Shown here one piece after another: positions 9,955-20,610 of a DNA stretch of 64,000 bases. The DNA lies in assembly GCA_943737045.1 (NCBI GenBank), contig CALSFV010000031.1:1-64000 (forward strand), in the 5' to 3' direction. The notes below the pieces were generated by a model. That model saw only the letters and a list, made by a program, of their open reading frames with translations, made no database searches and was not told the origin of the DNA. The DNA comes from Parapristionchus giblindavisi (lineage: Eukaryota > Nematoda > Chromadorea > Rhabditida > Diplogasteridae). The translations under genes were made by a program, and so were the position numbers. Numbering within the stretch: the stretch's first letter is position 1; the number at the start of each line of letters is the position of its first letter.

Positions 9955-10879
9955 TACAGTAGCACCGGAAAGTCTTAATACACTTTTTTATTTCTGGTGT
10001 CATTTTGGCGTTAGTTGAGAAATCAAGCTGAAACTTGTACATGATGTACCCTCAGTATGTACGTATTCGATCCTCCTATAAGGTATCACGGGCCTTTTCC
10101 GGTTATTACATAGTGATGATGCAACCGAACAACATTTTTTTTCGAAAATTCAATATTCTTTCAGGGATTTGTTCGTACTCATTAAATTTCGTGAGCATTG
10201 AGAGAACTGCAAGGCCTATCCAGAAAAAAAAATTCAGGTTGCTGCGAATTCGGGTATTGGATACAGACTTGCAGCAACTTCGCAGTCGCAAAATCATATC
10301 TCGGCTTCTAGAATAGCTTTAAAGATGTTCAAAGCAGCAAACTGATTCTCTTGATGATTCAAGATGATCCTGTAAGTATGGTAGCGTTAGATCATCATTC
10401 GTCCTCATGGGTCGAAAAAGTCACTTTTTTACAAGACCCAACTTTGAAGATTCACAATTCTGAGGGCGCTTGTAAAAATCTGGTTTTTGGATAACAATGT
10501 TGAAAATCTATAAATTAATCGATTCCAATCTTTTTAGAGCGATTGCTATTGTTTCTTGCCTGCGGCAGTCGATTATCTGAAGGATAGTCGTTTAGGCCGC
10601 GTTTCCTTCTCATCTCGCGACCCGCAAACATTTCTGGGTCTTCCACACATGGAGTAGTTAAAGTTTCTTAGAAAATCATCAATTAAAGGAATCTTATAAC
10701 CAATGGATCGAGCGTACAGAGAATGAATATGAGCATGCTTTTCTCTCTCCATTTCCAGCTGCAGCGTGGACAAGTGTAAGATGGTTGATTGGTTTTCCAC
10801 TCCAGGTGGGTTTTCAAAGCCTGAAAAAAACTTCGGTTTTCTTCTAGTTTTGAACGAGGCATAATTTGCTCACAAAAAA

Positions 10880-11481
10880 AACTCAAATTTCCCGATTTTC
10901 ACGAAAGTTGCAGGGAACACTAACTCGAATACGCTGATTCTAAATCTGCATTAAAAACCTGCGAAATGTTTTTCTGAAGCGAGTTATAGCCCGGAAAAGA
11001 GCGATTTTTTTACTTTTCAAGCCATTTTCAGCTGATTTTTCAGCTGTTTTCTCCATTCAATGTGAATTTTATCGCTCTTCTCTTCTCTTATATTCTCGAT
11101 CAAATCCTAACTGCAGCATTTTAAGGTGGTATGATGTTTTGCTGGTATTCCGGAAGGGGCTGGTTCGATTCCCCGGCAGTGAACTTCTTTTTCTGATTCA
11201 TGCGTGATAAAATTTGTTAAATGACAAAAGATCCCTCCGGAATACCAACCAAACACCGTAAGACTTGACCACGATGCAGCTTGGAGTGGAAAAAGATGAT
11301 TATGATCATATTGCTCAGGGAAATCAGCTGAACAATCATTTGAAACATTTAAATAATCAATTTTCGTCGGACTATAAGTCGCACCAGAAAATCATTTCGC
11401 AGGTTTTTAAAGCAGATTTGAAATCAGCGCAGTCGATTTACTAAACCCTGCAATTTTCGTGAAAATCGGGATATGTGAGTT
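10880..11481. mobile_element. Fold-back element with B-box-like core
   Basis: Arms of about 110 bases (TTTCCCGATTTTCACGAAA and complement; AACCTGCGAAATG and complement) flank a centre with GCTGGTTCGATTCCCCGGC at about 11170, a strong tRNA B-box. The partner arm of the host element lacks this insertion. Confidence 0.65.
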
Positions 11482-11489
11482 CACACCAT

Positions 11490-11690
11490 TCCCATGTTAG
11501 GAGTAATCTACCATTCTCCTATCGTTTTGGGGGTTGTACGCTTCTTCCACTGTGAACAGCGTCTTATCAGAGAAAGTGTCACCTTGTGTTCTGCCGACTC
11601 AGTGCGAGCCAGAATGACAGACATCTATTCTAGAGCGTGCCATTTCAATGAATGGAAAGAAATCAGCGCCATACTCAGAGAAGATATGCT
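11490..11690 (-). pseudogene. Inverted duplicate of transposase middle segment
   Basis: Reverse complement of 13925-14105. On the minus strand it reads through ARTESAEHKVTL and the FTVEEAYNPQNDRR-like block of the DDE transposase. It shows that part of the transposase gene was duplicated head to head inside the element. Confidence 0.6.
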
Positions 11691-12111
11691 CATAATGGTG
11701 AATTTCAATGAAATTATTTCGACAGCGCGGGGGAAACGCTCAAAATGATGAAAACCCACTGCTAAATGCAGGAAGTCGTGTGTTCATAATTCTGCCACAC
11801 TCTGTAATTATCTTTCAATATTCTGTGCTCCTAAAATTATATAGCGTGTAAAACTGTCAAGGAAACCTATCCTGTCGTACACCATACGAAAGAGGAAAAA
11901 ATTCTGAATCAAGAAAACTTCTTTCCGTGTCAAACTGTTGTCTTTTACAGCGTCCATAATTGCGGAAGTACAAAAGTAACTTTTACACTGATAAGATCAA
12001 TACGATTTATCACAAGCTAAAAATTCAACAATGCCTATCATGTCGCATACCATCTGACATAGCTAAAAATCTGCATAAATTTCACTTCTTCCCATATTGA
12101 AGTCCTGCGGG

Positions 12112-12452
12112 TGTTAGGGATGCTCCCTATTTCCCTACCCTAGGCTAACCGCCTCCCCTATTCCCCTTTTCCCCTTTTCGACCCCTAAACCCCTTTCCCA
12201 TTTATTAGAATGATTTTTGCAGCTTATTGTACTTTCTTTGTCTTAGAATTAGTTCATCTCTCTTTGTCTTTTAATTTTATTAGTATTGCATATATAGAGA
12301 GGCTTTTTGCCATTATCGGTCTCTTCGCGCCCCTCTCTCTCGTCTCCCTCGTGTAGTTTGCGTTGTGTTGGTTGAAGATAAAGGTTTAAGGTAGTCTTGA
12401 GTATCTGTACTTAACCGCAAGTCTAAAGAACCCGGCCATTGTAGTCATTACA
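12112..12452. mobile_element. Probable solo LTR with 4-bp CGGG target duplication
   Basis: A 341-base segment starting TGTTAGGGATGC and ending GTCATTACA, flanked by CGGG on both sides (12108-12111 and 12453-12456). It has a C-rich 5' part, a TATA-like GCATATATAGAGAGG about two thirds of the way along, and TG...CA ends. No internal retroelement domain is adjacent, so a recombined solo LTR is the simplest reading; a non-LTR origin is possible. Confidence 0.45.
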
Positions 12453-12922
12453 CGGGAAATCACTGCTAGGCCAGTGATATGTAATTCAAGGTGAATTCAA
12501 TCGATATGACGAACCATGTATTCGTCTTTTCGTCTCTGTCTTCTTGAATTGTTAGCTTTCTTCCACCTTTAACAGATATAACTGTCGCAACTCCAATTGT
12601 GTGATGGTTCTTTGATCAGTGATCAGAGTCGAGAGATATAAGTGTGTGAGAGAGTACGCATTAGGAAGAGGGTACAGAGAAAGAAAAAATGGTGAAAGGA
12701 AAGCGATCTACCATCGATAGTGTTTATCATCATTGCCTTCCTTGTTATCGGTCATTTTCCCGCCATATTTCGCTTTCACGTTCCACTTTTTTTTATCTTC
12801 GTGCTTTTTTCTCCCTCTCTATCTCCCTCTCCCTCACCCTCACCATCACCCTCTGCCTTTGCTTCTCCCTCTCTCCAACTCCTCTAGTGACTTTCAATCG
12901 ATGATATCGTAAATCGATCTTT

Positions 12923-13546
12923 CTTACAAGGAACCTCTTTTATATTAATCTGGCGATGAGAGATGTGTTATAGCTCATTTGAAAGCCCTTCTTCTGTAGA
13001 TTAAGACTATCTACTTAAAAAATGCAACCGAGGTCTGTGCACGGACATAAAATTGGAGGAGTGTCTAAAACGCAACGATGCGCGCAATGATGCACTAGTT
13101 CTCCGCGTTATCTCTGCGAACCAGTGGTATCACAAAGGTAAAGATGAGTAATTGGGGTGTGTCTGACGAACTTCGGTGAGGTACGACGCACGGAAGATGT
13201 CAAACATTAATTGGAAACCACTGCAAAAGTTTTTTTCAAGAATGGAGAAGGTTCTCTACAGCCGGTTCATTTACATCAGCGTCGAATCTAGCAACTTACA
13301 ATTGTAAATTCACTCTGAAACGGAGAAGGTGGATCACTAGCTGGCTGTACAACCACTAGCGCGCAGAGATAACGCGTAGAACTAGTGCATCATTGCGTTT
13401 TAGACACTCCTCCAATTTTTCAGCATGTGCACAGACCTCCGTTGCATTTTTTAAGTAGATATTCTTAATCTACAGAAGAAGTGCTTTCAAATGAGCTATA
13501 ACACAGCTCTCATCGCCAGATTAATGTAAAAGAGGTTCCTTGTTAG
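12923..13546. mobile_element. MITE of the CTTACAAGGA family
   Basis: Outer ends CTTACAAGGAACC and GGTTCCTTGTTAG with arms sharing TTTGAAAGCCCTTCTTCTGTA and a second inner inversion (GGAGGAGTGTCTAAAACGC). Same outer termini as 5320-7602 but a different interior. No coding sequence. Confidence 0.75.
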
Positions 13547-13929
13547 CTGATTTGCATCTGTTATCCCTATTGTTCTCTAATCCTTCATCTATTCTATTCT
13601 AATTTGCACATAATCCACCAATTATCATATACAGTCAAAATGCAATAAAGTGAACGATAGGGCCACAGACCCTCATGGTCTAAACTGTCCAAAAGGGTTG
13701 TGTGCTCGCTTAAAAATAATTATTCATCTTGAAACTGTGAATGTTGGGGTTTTGAGATGTGCTGAGTCTATTGGAAAGAAAAATATATTTTTAAAATATC
13801 TCTATCCGTAAGAAAAAATATGTCAAACAATGTGGTGTGATGTGCATACGGCAGAGACACACTCGAGTCGCTTGTGACGCGATGCAAGTTTATTTTTCCA
13901 AGCTTTCGATCGATTGATAGAAAGATTTT

Positions 13930-14660
13930 AAAAATTTCTGAGTATGGCGCTGATTTCTTTCCATTCAGTGAAATGGCACGCTCTAGAATTCTGGCTCGCA
14001 CTGAGTCGGCAGAACACAAGGTGACACTTTCTCTGATAAGACGCTGTTCACAGTGGAACAAGCGTACAACCCCCAAAACGATAGGAGAATGGTAGATTAC
14101 TCCTAAGAAGCGGATGAGAGTTTAATCAGCGCTCTTTCGGAAAGTCATGGTCTGTGCTGACATCTGTGCATTGGGCCAGACACTCCTGGTTTTCGTCGAT
14201 CCTGGAGCCAAGTTGAGCTCGGATGGCAAGCTGTAAGAGATACAAATGGAGTATCTGTGTCCGGCGGCAAAGCGTCGCTTTGAAGAAAAAACATTGAATC
14301 TTAAAGAACGATTCTGCAACGACTCACAAGGCAAAGATTGTGATTGCCTGGCTCAAGACCCTTTTTCACTACTTCATCAGCTCCTCGGAATTGCCTCCCG
14401 CTCTCCCGATCTCAACCACCTCGACTATTTTATGTGATCAGTTCTCGAGAGCAAGGCCTGTGCTTGTATTGTTGACTTCATTTTCGCACCGACAAGGTCA
14501 TATAAGATGCTCTAAAACACCTAATACTTGAGTGAACGTCATGTCATTTCTTATCGTCAGTCGTTCGTTCTCGAGCGATGTGTTGTGAAAGGTGGATCAG
14601 CTATCGAGGTGTAGATGGAGGCTGTACATCTTGCAGTACTCTTGCAGTAAGTGAGAACTG
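13930..14660 (+). pseudogene. Tc1/mariner-type DDE transposase, degenerate
   Basis: Across several frames the plus strand reads RSRILARTES, FSDKTLFTVEQAYNPQNDRR, VMVCADICAL...LLVFVDPGAKLSSD, NDSATTHKAKIVIAWLK, then SRSPDLNHLDYFM and VLESKACACIVDF. These match the catalytic core of nematode and arthropod Tc1/mariner-like transposases, including the FSD and SPDLN-LDY signature blocks. At least three stops and several frameshifts break it, and no helix-turn-helix half is recognisable. It is not functional. I give only fragments. Confidence 0.8.
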
Positions 14661-15818
14661 ATGTGAAGGAGTGATCATGAATTATAATTTTAAAAAAATT
14701 TAATGTACACTATAAGCTCATTTGAAACTCTTCGCTCTCTCGTTTTCTTTATCTACGAGATAGTGTTGTCAAAGCGGAGATTAAAGTTAGGGGGGTATAT
14801 GTATAAAGATCCTTGCATTTTAAATTCATGTATCGTGCCATTGTGAAATCGTTGACATCGCAGACATTCAAAATAAATATTTAATTTGAAACTAACTTCA
14901 AAAATCGTGTATGAAGAGGCTCGACACAAATTATGCCTCGTTCAAAACTAGAAGAAAACCGAACTTTTTTCAGGCTTGAAAACCCACCTGGAGTGGCAAA
15001 CCAATCAACCATCTTACACTTGTCCACGCTGCAGCTTGAAATGGAGAGAGAAAAGCATGCTCATATTCATTCTCTGTACGCTCGATCCATTGGTTATAAG
15101 ATTCATTTAATTGATGATTTTCTAAGAACCTTTAACTACTCCATGTGTGGAAGACCCAGAAATGTTTGCGGGTCGCGAGATGAGAAGGAAGAGCGGCCTA
15201 AACGACTATCCTTCAGATAATCGACTGCCGCAGGCAAGAAACAATAGCAATCGCTCTAAAAAGATGGGAATCGATTAATTTATAGATTTTCAATATTGTT
15301 ATCCAAAAACAAGATTTTTACAAGCGCCCTCAGAATTGTGAATCTTCAAAGTTGGGCCTTGTAAAAAAAGTGACTTTTTCGACCCATGAGGACGAATGAT
15401 GATCTATCATCTTGAATCACCAAGAGAATCAGTTTGCTGCTTTGAACATCTTTAAAGCTCTTCTAGAAGCCGAGATATGATTTTGCGACTGCGAAGTTGC
15501 TGCAAGTCTGTAGCCAATACTCGAATTCGCAGCAATCTGAATTTTTTTTTCTGGATAGGCCTTGCAGTTCTCTCAATGCTCACGAAGTTTAATGAGTACG
15601 AACAAATCCCTGAAAGAATATTGAATTTTCGAAAAAGTGTTTTTCGGTTGCATCATCACTATGCAATAACCGGAAAAGGCCCGTGATACCTTATAAGAGG
15701 ATCGAATACGTACATACTGTGGGTACATCATGTACAAGTTTCAGCTTGATTTCTCAACTGACGCCAAAATGACGCCAGAAATAAAAAAAGTGTATTAAGA
15801 CTTTCCGGCGCTACAGTA

Positions 15819-15895
15819 CCTCCCAAGTACTTTGCTGAGTCCACAAACGAGAAGCTATTTCCATCCACAATAATTGGTTGACGAATAGACGAACA
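15819..15895 (-). pseudogene. LINE reverse-transcriptase fragment (part 1, 5' side)
   Basis: Minus strand reads RQPIIVDGNSFSFVDSAKYLGG up to the Tc1-like border. VDS-KYLG is the conserved block that precedes the FG/YGSETW region in RTE-like LINEs, so this piece and 9607-9954 were once continuous. Confidence 0.65.
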
Positions 15896-15992
15896 CGATG
15901 ATAGAATGTATGTACGTTGTGCAGACTAACTTTAGCTTTCTTTCTGTCTGCACAATTCGTTCACGAAAATATTCGTGGGACTCCACCTTTAA
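15895..15992. mobile_element. Right end of an AAGRTGGAG-family MITE
   Basis: Ends CACGAAAATATTCGTGGGACTCCACCTTTAA, preceded by a CTGTCTGCACAATTCGTTCA block as in the complete copy at 9258-9606. The left half is missing; LINE sequence takes its place. Confidence 0.65.
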
Positions 15993-16286
15993 TATGAGCA
16001 CTCCGGAATTTCAGATTAGCATTTGTTCGGTTTCCATGCAAAAGTAAAATAAATGAAATTAAAAGCGTCGTCATATTTGAATTAAATCAATGATCAGTTA
16101 ACAATGATGCATTCGAAATATATTGCAGGGGTTATCACAAGTTTATTATTTATTCTCCTGTTAGTTTACACAAAGCTACAGTAAAAATTGAGTTTAGCAA
16201 TGAAAACATTCTTATGATCAGTGAAAATTATGATCGATTTGATTGCATGTGTTAACACAAAACTTGTATATCTCGCTGAAGAATGA

Positions 16287-17921
16287 TCAATGATGCTTCG
16301 TGACGAGACTCTTGAAGTATTTGATATTATTCTCCGAATCCATAGCCATTATAGTAGGGACGACCTGAATTAAGTCACAAAAGTACGCCACACTTAATTT
16401 ATATGAGAGAGAGTATGATCAGAGTGTAATGGAATAATCAATCACTGGGTCATATTACATTATTGATCGTTTTACCTGTTCAAGCATTAACCTAGGAATG
16501 CTTCCCTTCAAATCTACGAGCATAAGTACGTCGATGAGAGTTTTATTGTTATCACTTGGATGAATTCGGAATCGTGCACCAGCTAGATGAAGATCGGCTC
16601 TGAAATTCTCTCGATTAACAATTTTTTTAAAACTTAGTACTGCATAGTCTTATTTCATATAATACATTATCGCGTACCTTATTTTTCCTTCGACTTCAGG
16701 GAGTTCTGGTATCTCAACCGAACGAGAGGCCATGATGTAGTCTAAATCGGGTAAAAATAATTGTCTAGTTCACTTTAGTGAGTTACTTTTGCCAACAGGA
16801 CGATAGATTCGAGCAGAAACAAAGTCTCGACCTGTTACGACCAGAACATCGTTGTTGCCGTACTTAATTGTGAATATTATTAGACTGTAGATTTCTGTTT
16901 TGATAAAAAATAGCGAGATTTATTGAATATAAATGCCAACAGTCATTATGTCGGCATGATCCGTAAGTGTTTTGTAAATCTTTGCGAACTTGATATTTTT
17001 GTTCCAGCTGGGAAGTCCATTCACACCCTGAAATTTGATTTTTTTTCATATTCGTACAAAGCACTGTTCTGCATGGTTCTATAAAAAATAGTTCGGGTTG
17101 CAGCTTCAAATTTGAATCGCGCATTTCTCAATAGAATTTAATGTTTAATTATTCAAACGTACTGTCCAAGTTTCATTCATAACGAAGTCCACGTTGCCAT
17201 CGAGCGTTCCCTAAAATAATGTATTGATGGTATTTACTTTCGATTGTATGAACTGCACGAATCTTGTCATATGAAAGTAACTAACAGAGAATGTGACCAT
17301 TTTTCCATTAGGCGTGTTCTTTCCGTAAATAGTCCCGAATGGTGTGTCCGCTTCCTAAAAATAGTGAGTATTTTTTTCTCAAAAATACCGATTCAAAAAA
17401 TACCTTATTCCAGTCAGTTTTCGATTCGTAGCTCGTATCTGCGAAGATCGCTTCCGCCTCTTCAAATGCGTCCGCAGCAGCATGTAGAGCATTTTCGTAC
17501 TGAACAACCACTTTATTTATGCATCGATTTATATTTTCGAGGAATTACTTTTTCGTCTTCTGGCTTAAGTGTATCCACTATTCCATGTAGTAACACCGAT
17601 GCTTCACCCGATACTGAAACAAATAAAAAAACTTCATCTATTTTTTGGAGAATTCGCTTCGCAAGACAAGTTAATGTTTTGCGGCTCTTTTGATAGCATA
17701 CCACAAGGCTTGCGAACAATGAAAAAAAGAACGCTTAAAACTTAATATATTTATTTATATATCTATCGACATGCTCAGCATCAAATAATACAGGTTTGTA
17801 AATCAAAGATAATAGATCACATAATACTCTCGACATATATTGAATGAGGGTAACGTTGGGCATCAAACATACCTTGTCCTACGTATAGAAAGATGACCAG
17901 AATGGATCCAGCCGTTTTCAT
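16287..17921 (-). CDS. Secreted START-domain lipid-binding protein, copy 2
   Basis: Minus-strand exons assemble with clean GT/AG borders: a signal peptide (MKTAGSILVIFLYVGQ), then GEASVLLHGIVDTLKPEDEK, YENALHAAADAFEEAEAIF, ADTPFGTIYGKNTPNGK, GTLDGNVDFVMNETWT, GVNGLPSWNKNIKFAKI with LTDHADIMT, YGNNDVLVVTGRDFVSARIY, NYIMASRSVEIPE, ADLHLAGARFRIHPSD...DVLMLVDLKGSIPRLMLEQ and a final VVPTIMAMDSENN...KHH stop. The order of conserved blocks, including the R(I/F)xP and DLKGxxP stretches near the C-terminus, is that of the START fold. Closest to copy 1 and the relic in sequence and strand, so these three form a minus-strand subgroup. Expected to be exported; ligand unknown. Confidence 0.85.
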
Positions 17922-18913
17922 AACTGGAATATTTAGGAAAAGTTACTGTAGTCGATGAATTACTGAATTAGTGATCGTTTCTTGTTCGATCTCACTTTAT
18001 ATCCGTGTTTTACAAATTGTTTACAGGTAACGAATTAAATTGCTTAAATTGGTCAATGATTGTTTTGAAGCTTGCAACGTGATGTTTGCCTACGAAATTT
18101 CACTAGCTGCTGAATATAAGTAGTAAGAATTTCGACAAATTGGGTTACGGTAGTTTTCTACGTTATTCCGCGTATCACATAACCAGTTCTGCAACGAAAT
18201 TAATATTTACAACTTTTTACTTTATTTCCGGAACTATCTCACATCATCATCGTCATAATGAGCCAAATGAATGTAATCAATATGTGATGTTGGATTTCGT
18301 AAGCGATAATTGGCAATTGTTCATTATGTCTATTTTACTGTTTATTAGACTAAACATCATAAATTTATTCAATTTTCTTTTTTTCTATCTCAGAATAGAT
18401 TTTTTTAGTTTTTAGTACATTTTTATGTCTATTAAAGGCACACCGCGAGCTAATTTTACTCTCTCTGGCCACACTCCCTCGCAGACAAAGAAAGCGGGAT
18501 AATTCATTGAGAATATAGGAAATCGTTCAAAAGAAATGAAAAACGTCTGCTTCATCGATTTCTTTAAGATGATATGTATATCATTATATTCAGATACGGC
18601 TACCGTGAGAATAGGTATAACCTTAACTGCAAGATAAAACAAAAAAGATGGGTATATTGTTGTTCCCTATGATATTCAAAATATATTTAAATTAACTTGA
18701 ATTCTACATATACAAAATAATCTGAATAATATTACGAAAGTTAAGTACATAACTTTTCTTGCACAACATCAACAATAACAATCTAATCCACACACTGAAA
18801 TGAATTAGTGATTCGCATCATCTCAATTGAAACTCAAATATAATACATTTTCTACTGAATTTGCAGAAATTGCGCCTGAAGCTTCTTTTTTAGAGATAGA
18901 TGCTAATTACAGT
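17922..18913. other. Intergenic 5' flank of START copy 2
   Basis: AT-rich. A 76-codon open frame on the minus strand (18642-18412) has no recognised homology and no splice partner. Nothing else could be supported. Confidence 0.4.
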
Positions 18914-19106
18914 TTAAAGATGGAGATCCTCGAAAAGAATCATTTGTTCCTACCACGGTTATCATGAGCCCCTCATACATATGCAAGTAAAAAGTGTGCC
19001 GTTGTTCAGTTTGCAATCGGCACTAGTATGGGGTGACTTATATGACTTTTGCTAGAGTCTTGTCTTCAGTTTATTCACGAAAATATTCGTGGGACACCAC
19101 CTTTAA
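18914..19106. mobile_element. Short AAGRTGGAG-family MITE
   Basis: A 193-base copy from TTAAAGATGGAG to CACCACCTTTAA with the typical TTCACGAAAATATTCGTGGGA right end. The tRNA-like core has been lost. Confidence 0.75.
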
Positions 19107-19238
19107 TAGCGAATCCAAGCGAGGAATGATTGTTTCAATTCTTATTTTAAAAATTTATTTCTTTGTTTTATCAGCAGTTATGCAGACTGATTAATTATAT
19201 CACTATTCATTTGATTTTCTCATGGTGTAAATCACTCA

Positions 19239-19683
19239 CTAGGGAATGTCTTCTTTGATGGTTGAAATTACGGGGAGTGACCTACATAGCAATATTCAGC
19301 ATGATCGACTTATTGTTAGTAAGAATCAACTTTTAAAAGTTGCCATTGATCGGTTTTTTAAACGAAACCCGTCGCATATCCCGCAATAAAGACAGCCAAA
19401 ACAGATTTTTTGGACTTGATTTCCACTGAAACAGCATTTTTTGCTTGAATTACCATTCAGACATGAAATGCTGTCGGGGGAATCGAACTCGTGTTGAAAA
19501 AGTGAAAAAAAAGAACAAAAATGCAACATGTTAGCTGTCTTTCGTGTGGCGGATGTGCGACGGGTTTCGTTTAAAAATCGATCAATGGCAACTTTTAAAA
19601 GTTGATTCTTACTAAGTCGACCATGCTGAATATTGATATGTAGGTCACTCCCCGTAAATTCAACCAAAGAAACCATTCCCTAG
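19239..19683. mobile_element. MITE with CTAGGGAATG ends and B-box-like core
   Basis: About 150-base inverted arms: CTAGGGAATG, ACGGGGAGTGACCTACAT, TCAACTTTTAAAAGTTG and GTCGCA. In the centre on the minus strand is ACGAGTTCGATTCCCCCG (about 19470-19488), a B-box-like motif. A fragment of the same family lies at 2036-2093. Confidence 0.75.
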
Positions 19684-20149
19684 TCAAAGATCTTATTATA
19701 AATCGTCTCGTCTAAATCGAGTCATTATGTGCACTGCCAAGAATCATACAAGGGTTATTTATGGATTGCATAATTGGCGAACAGAAATATAATGAATTAC
19801 GGCAAATTGGACAGTGATTTATGCTTCTTAATATGTCTGCGATACATTAATGTAATTGAAGTGATCACATAATCGTCTATTGCACATCAGTTAATCGAAT
19901 TAACGTTTTAAACAGTGCATGCAAATATCCGACATAAGATGTCATCATCATACGGCCGATCACTTATTTTTCTAAGGAAACATTATTCGGTGAATTTCAA
20001 AAGAATTGTCGAATTCACTTCAACATGTAAACATAGAATTAGGGGATTTTTGGACAAAGATTCATGATCGTCTGATACGTTTTTATGGATATATTTCCAA
20101 CCCTGATCTAGTTTTCTGTACAAATAACAACTGCCCAGACATGCGGACA

Positions 20150-20350
20150 GTGTTTGTTGCGAAAAATAGGGATAAACGACAAAGTAGATATTAATAGCCT
20201 GATATACCAATGACATGTGTAGTTCATATGCAACGTCATGGTCCAGATAATCACAGATTGTTATTCCGCATGTCATTTTTACTAATGGCCATGCGTCAGA
20301 AATAGTTTTATGTGCTCACAAATCAGGTTAAATAGGCCTGCAAATCAACA
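20150..20350. promoter_or_regulatory. Upstream block shared with START copy 4
   Basis: Resembles 24200-24385, which lies at a similar distance upstream of the neighbouring paralogue: CGACAAAGTAGATATTAATA, GTCAGAAATAG and GTTAAATAGGCCTGCAAA are shared with interruptions. It shows that the tandem duplication included the 5' flank. Whether the conserved pieces are promoter elements or just young duplication is undecided. Confidence 0.45.
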
Positions 20351-20610
20351 CGAGAGCATTCGAATCAGAATCATTTTGTATCTTAATGAAATTCTATCTA
20401 GCGTTCCTTTAATCCGTATCCAAATATTGAAACAATTGAGAAATGTTAAAGATACGTAAGAGGGACATATCCCCCTTGTACATTATCACCTCTGAAACCA
20501 ATGTTTATCTGCACGTTATACTATGTTTCTTTGATCACGATATGGTCAAATTATTATTGTACCTGATATACAATGTTTACACATAACACATTACAGGCAT
20601 ACTATAAACC

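Larger units (their letters stand above)
9955..15818. mobile_element. Tc1/mariner-like composite with ~900-bp terminal inverted repeats
   Basis: Ends are TA-CAGTAGC(A/G)CCGGAAAG and its complement, followed by TTAATACAC, a Tc1/mariner-style terminus with TA at both borders. Arms 9955-10870 and 14928-15818 are near-identical inverted copies. The interior holds a broken DDE transposase (13930-14660), a second inverted copy of its middle part (11490-11690), a fold-back insertion (10880-11481), a probable solo LTR (12112-12452) and a MITE (12923-13546). Arm open frames (for example 10573-10886 and 14933-15220, with MPRSKLEENR) are mirror copies without a recognised function. The element splits a LINE fragment. 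Confidence 0.8.

Noticed and set aside
12689..12904. 71-codon open frame inside the Tc1-like composite
   Set aside because: Pyrimidine-rich low-complexity translation with no homology.
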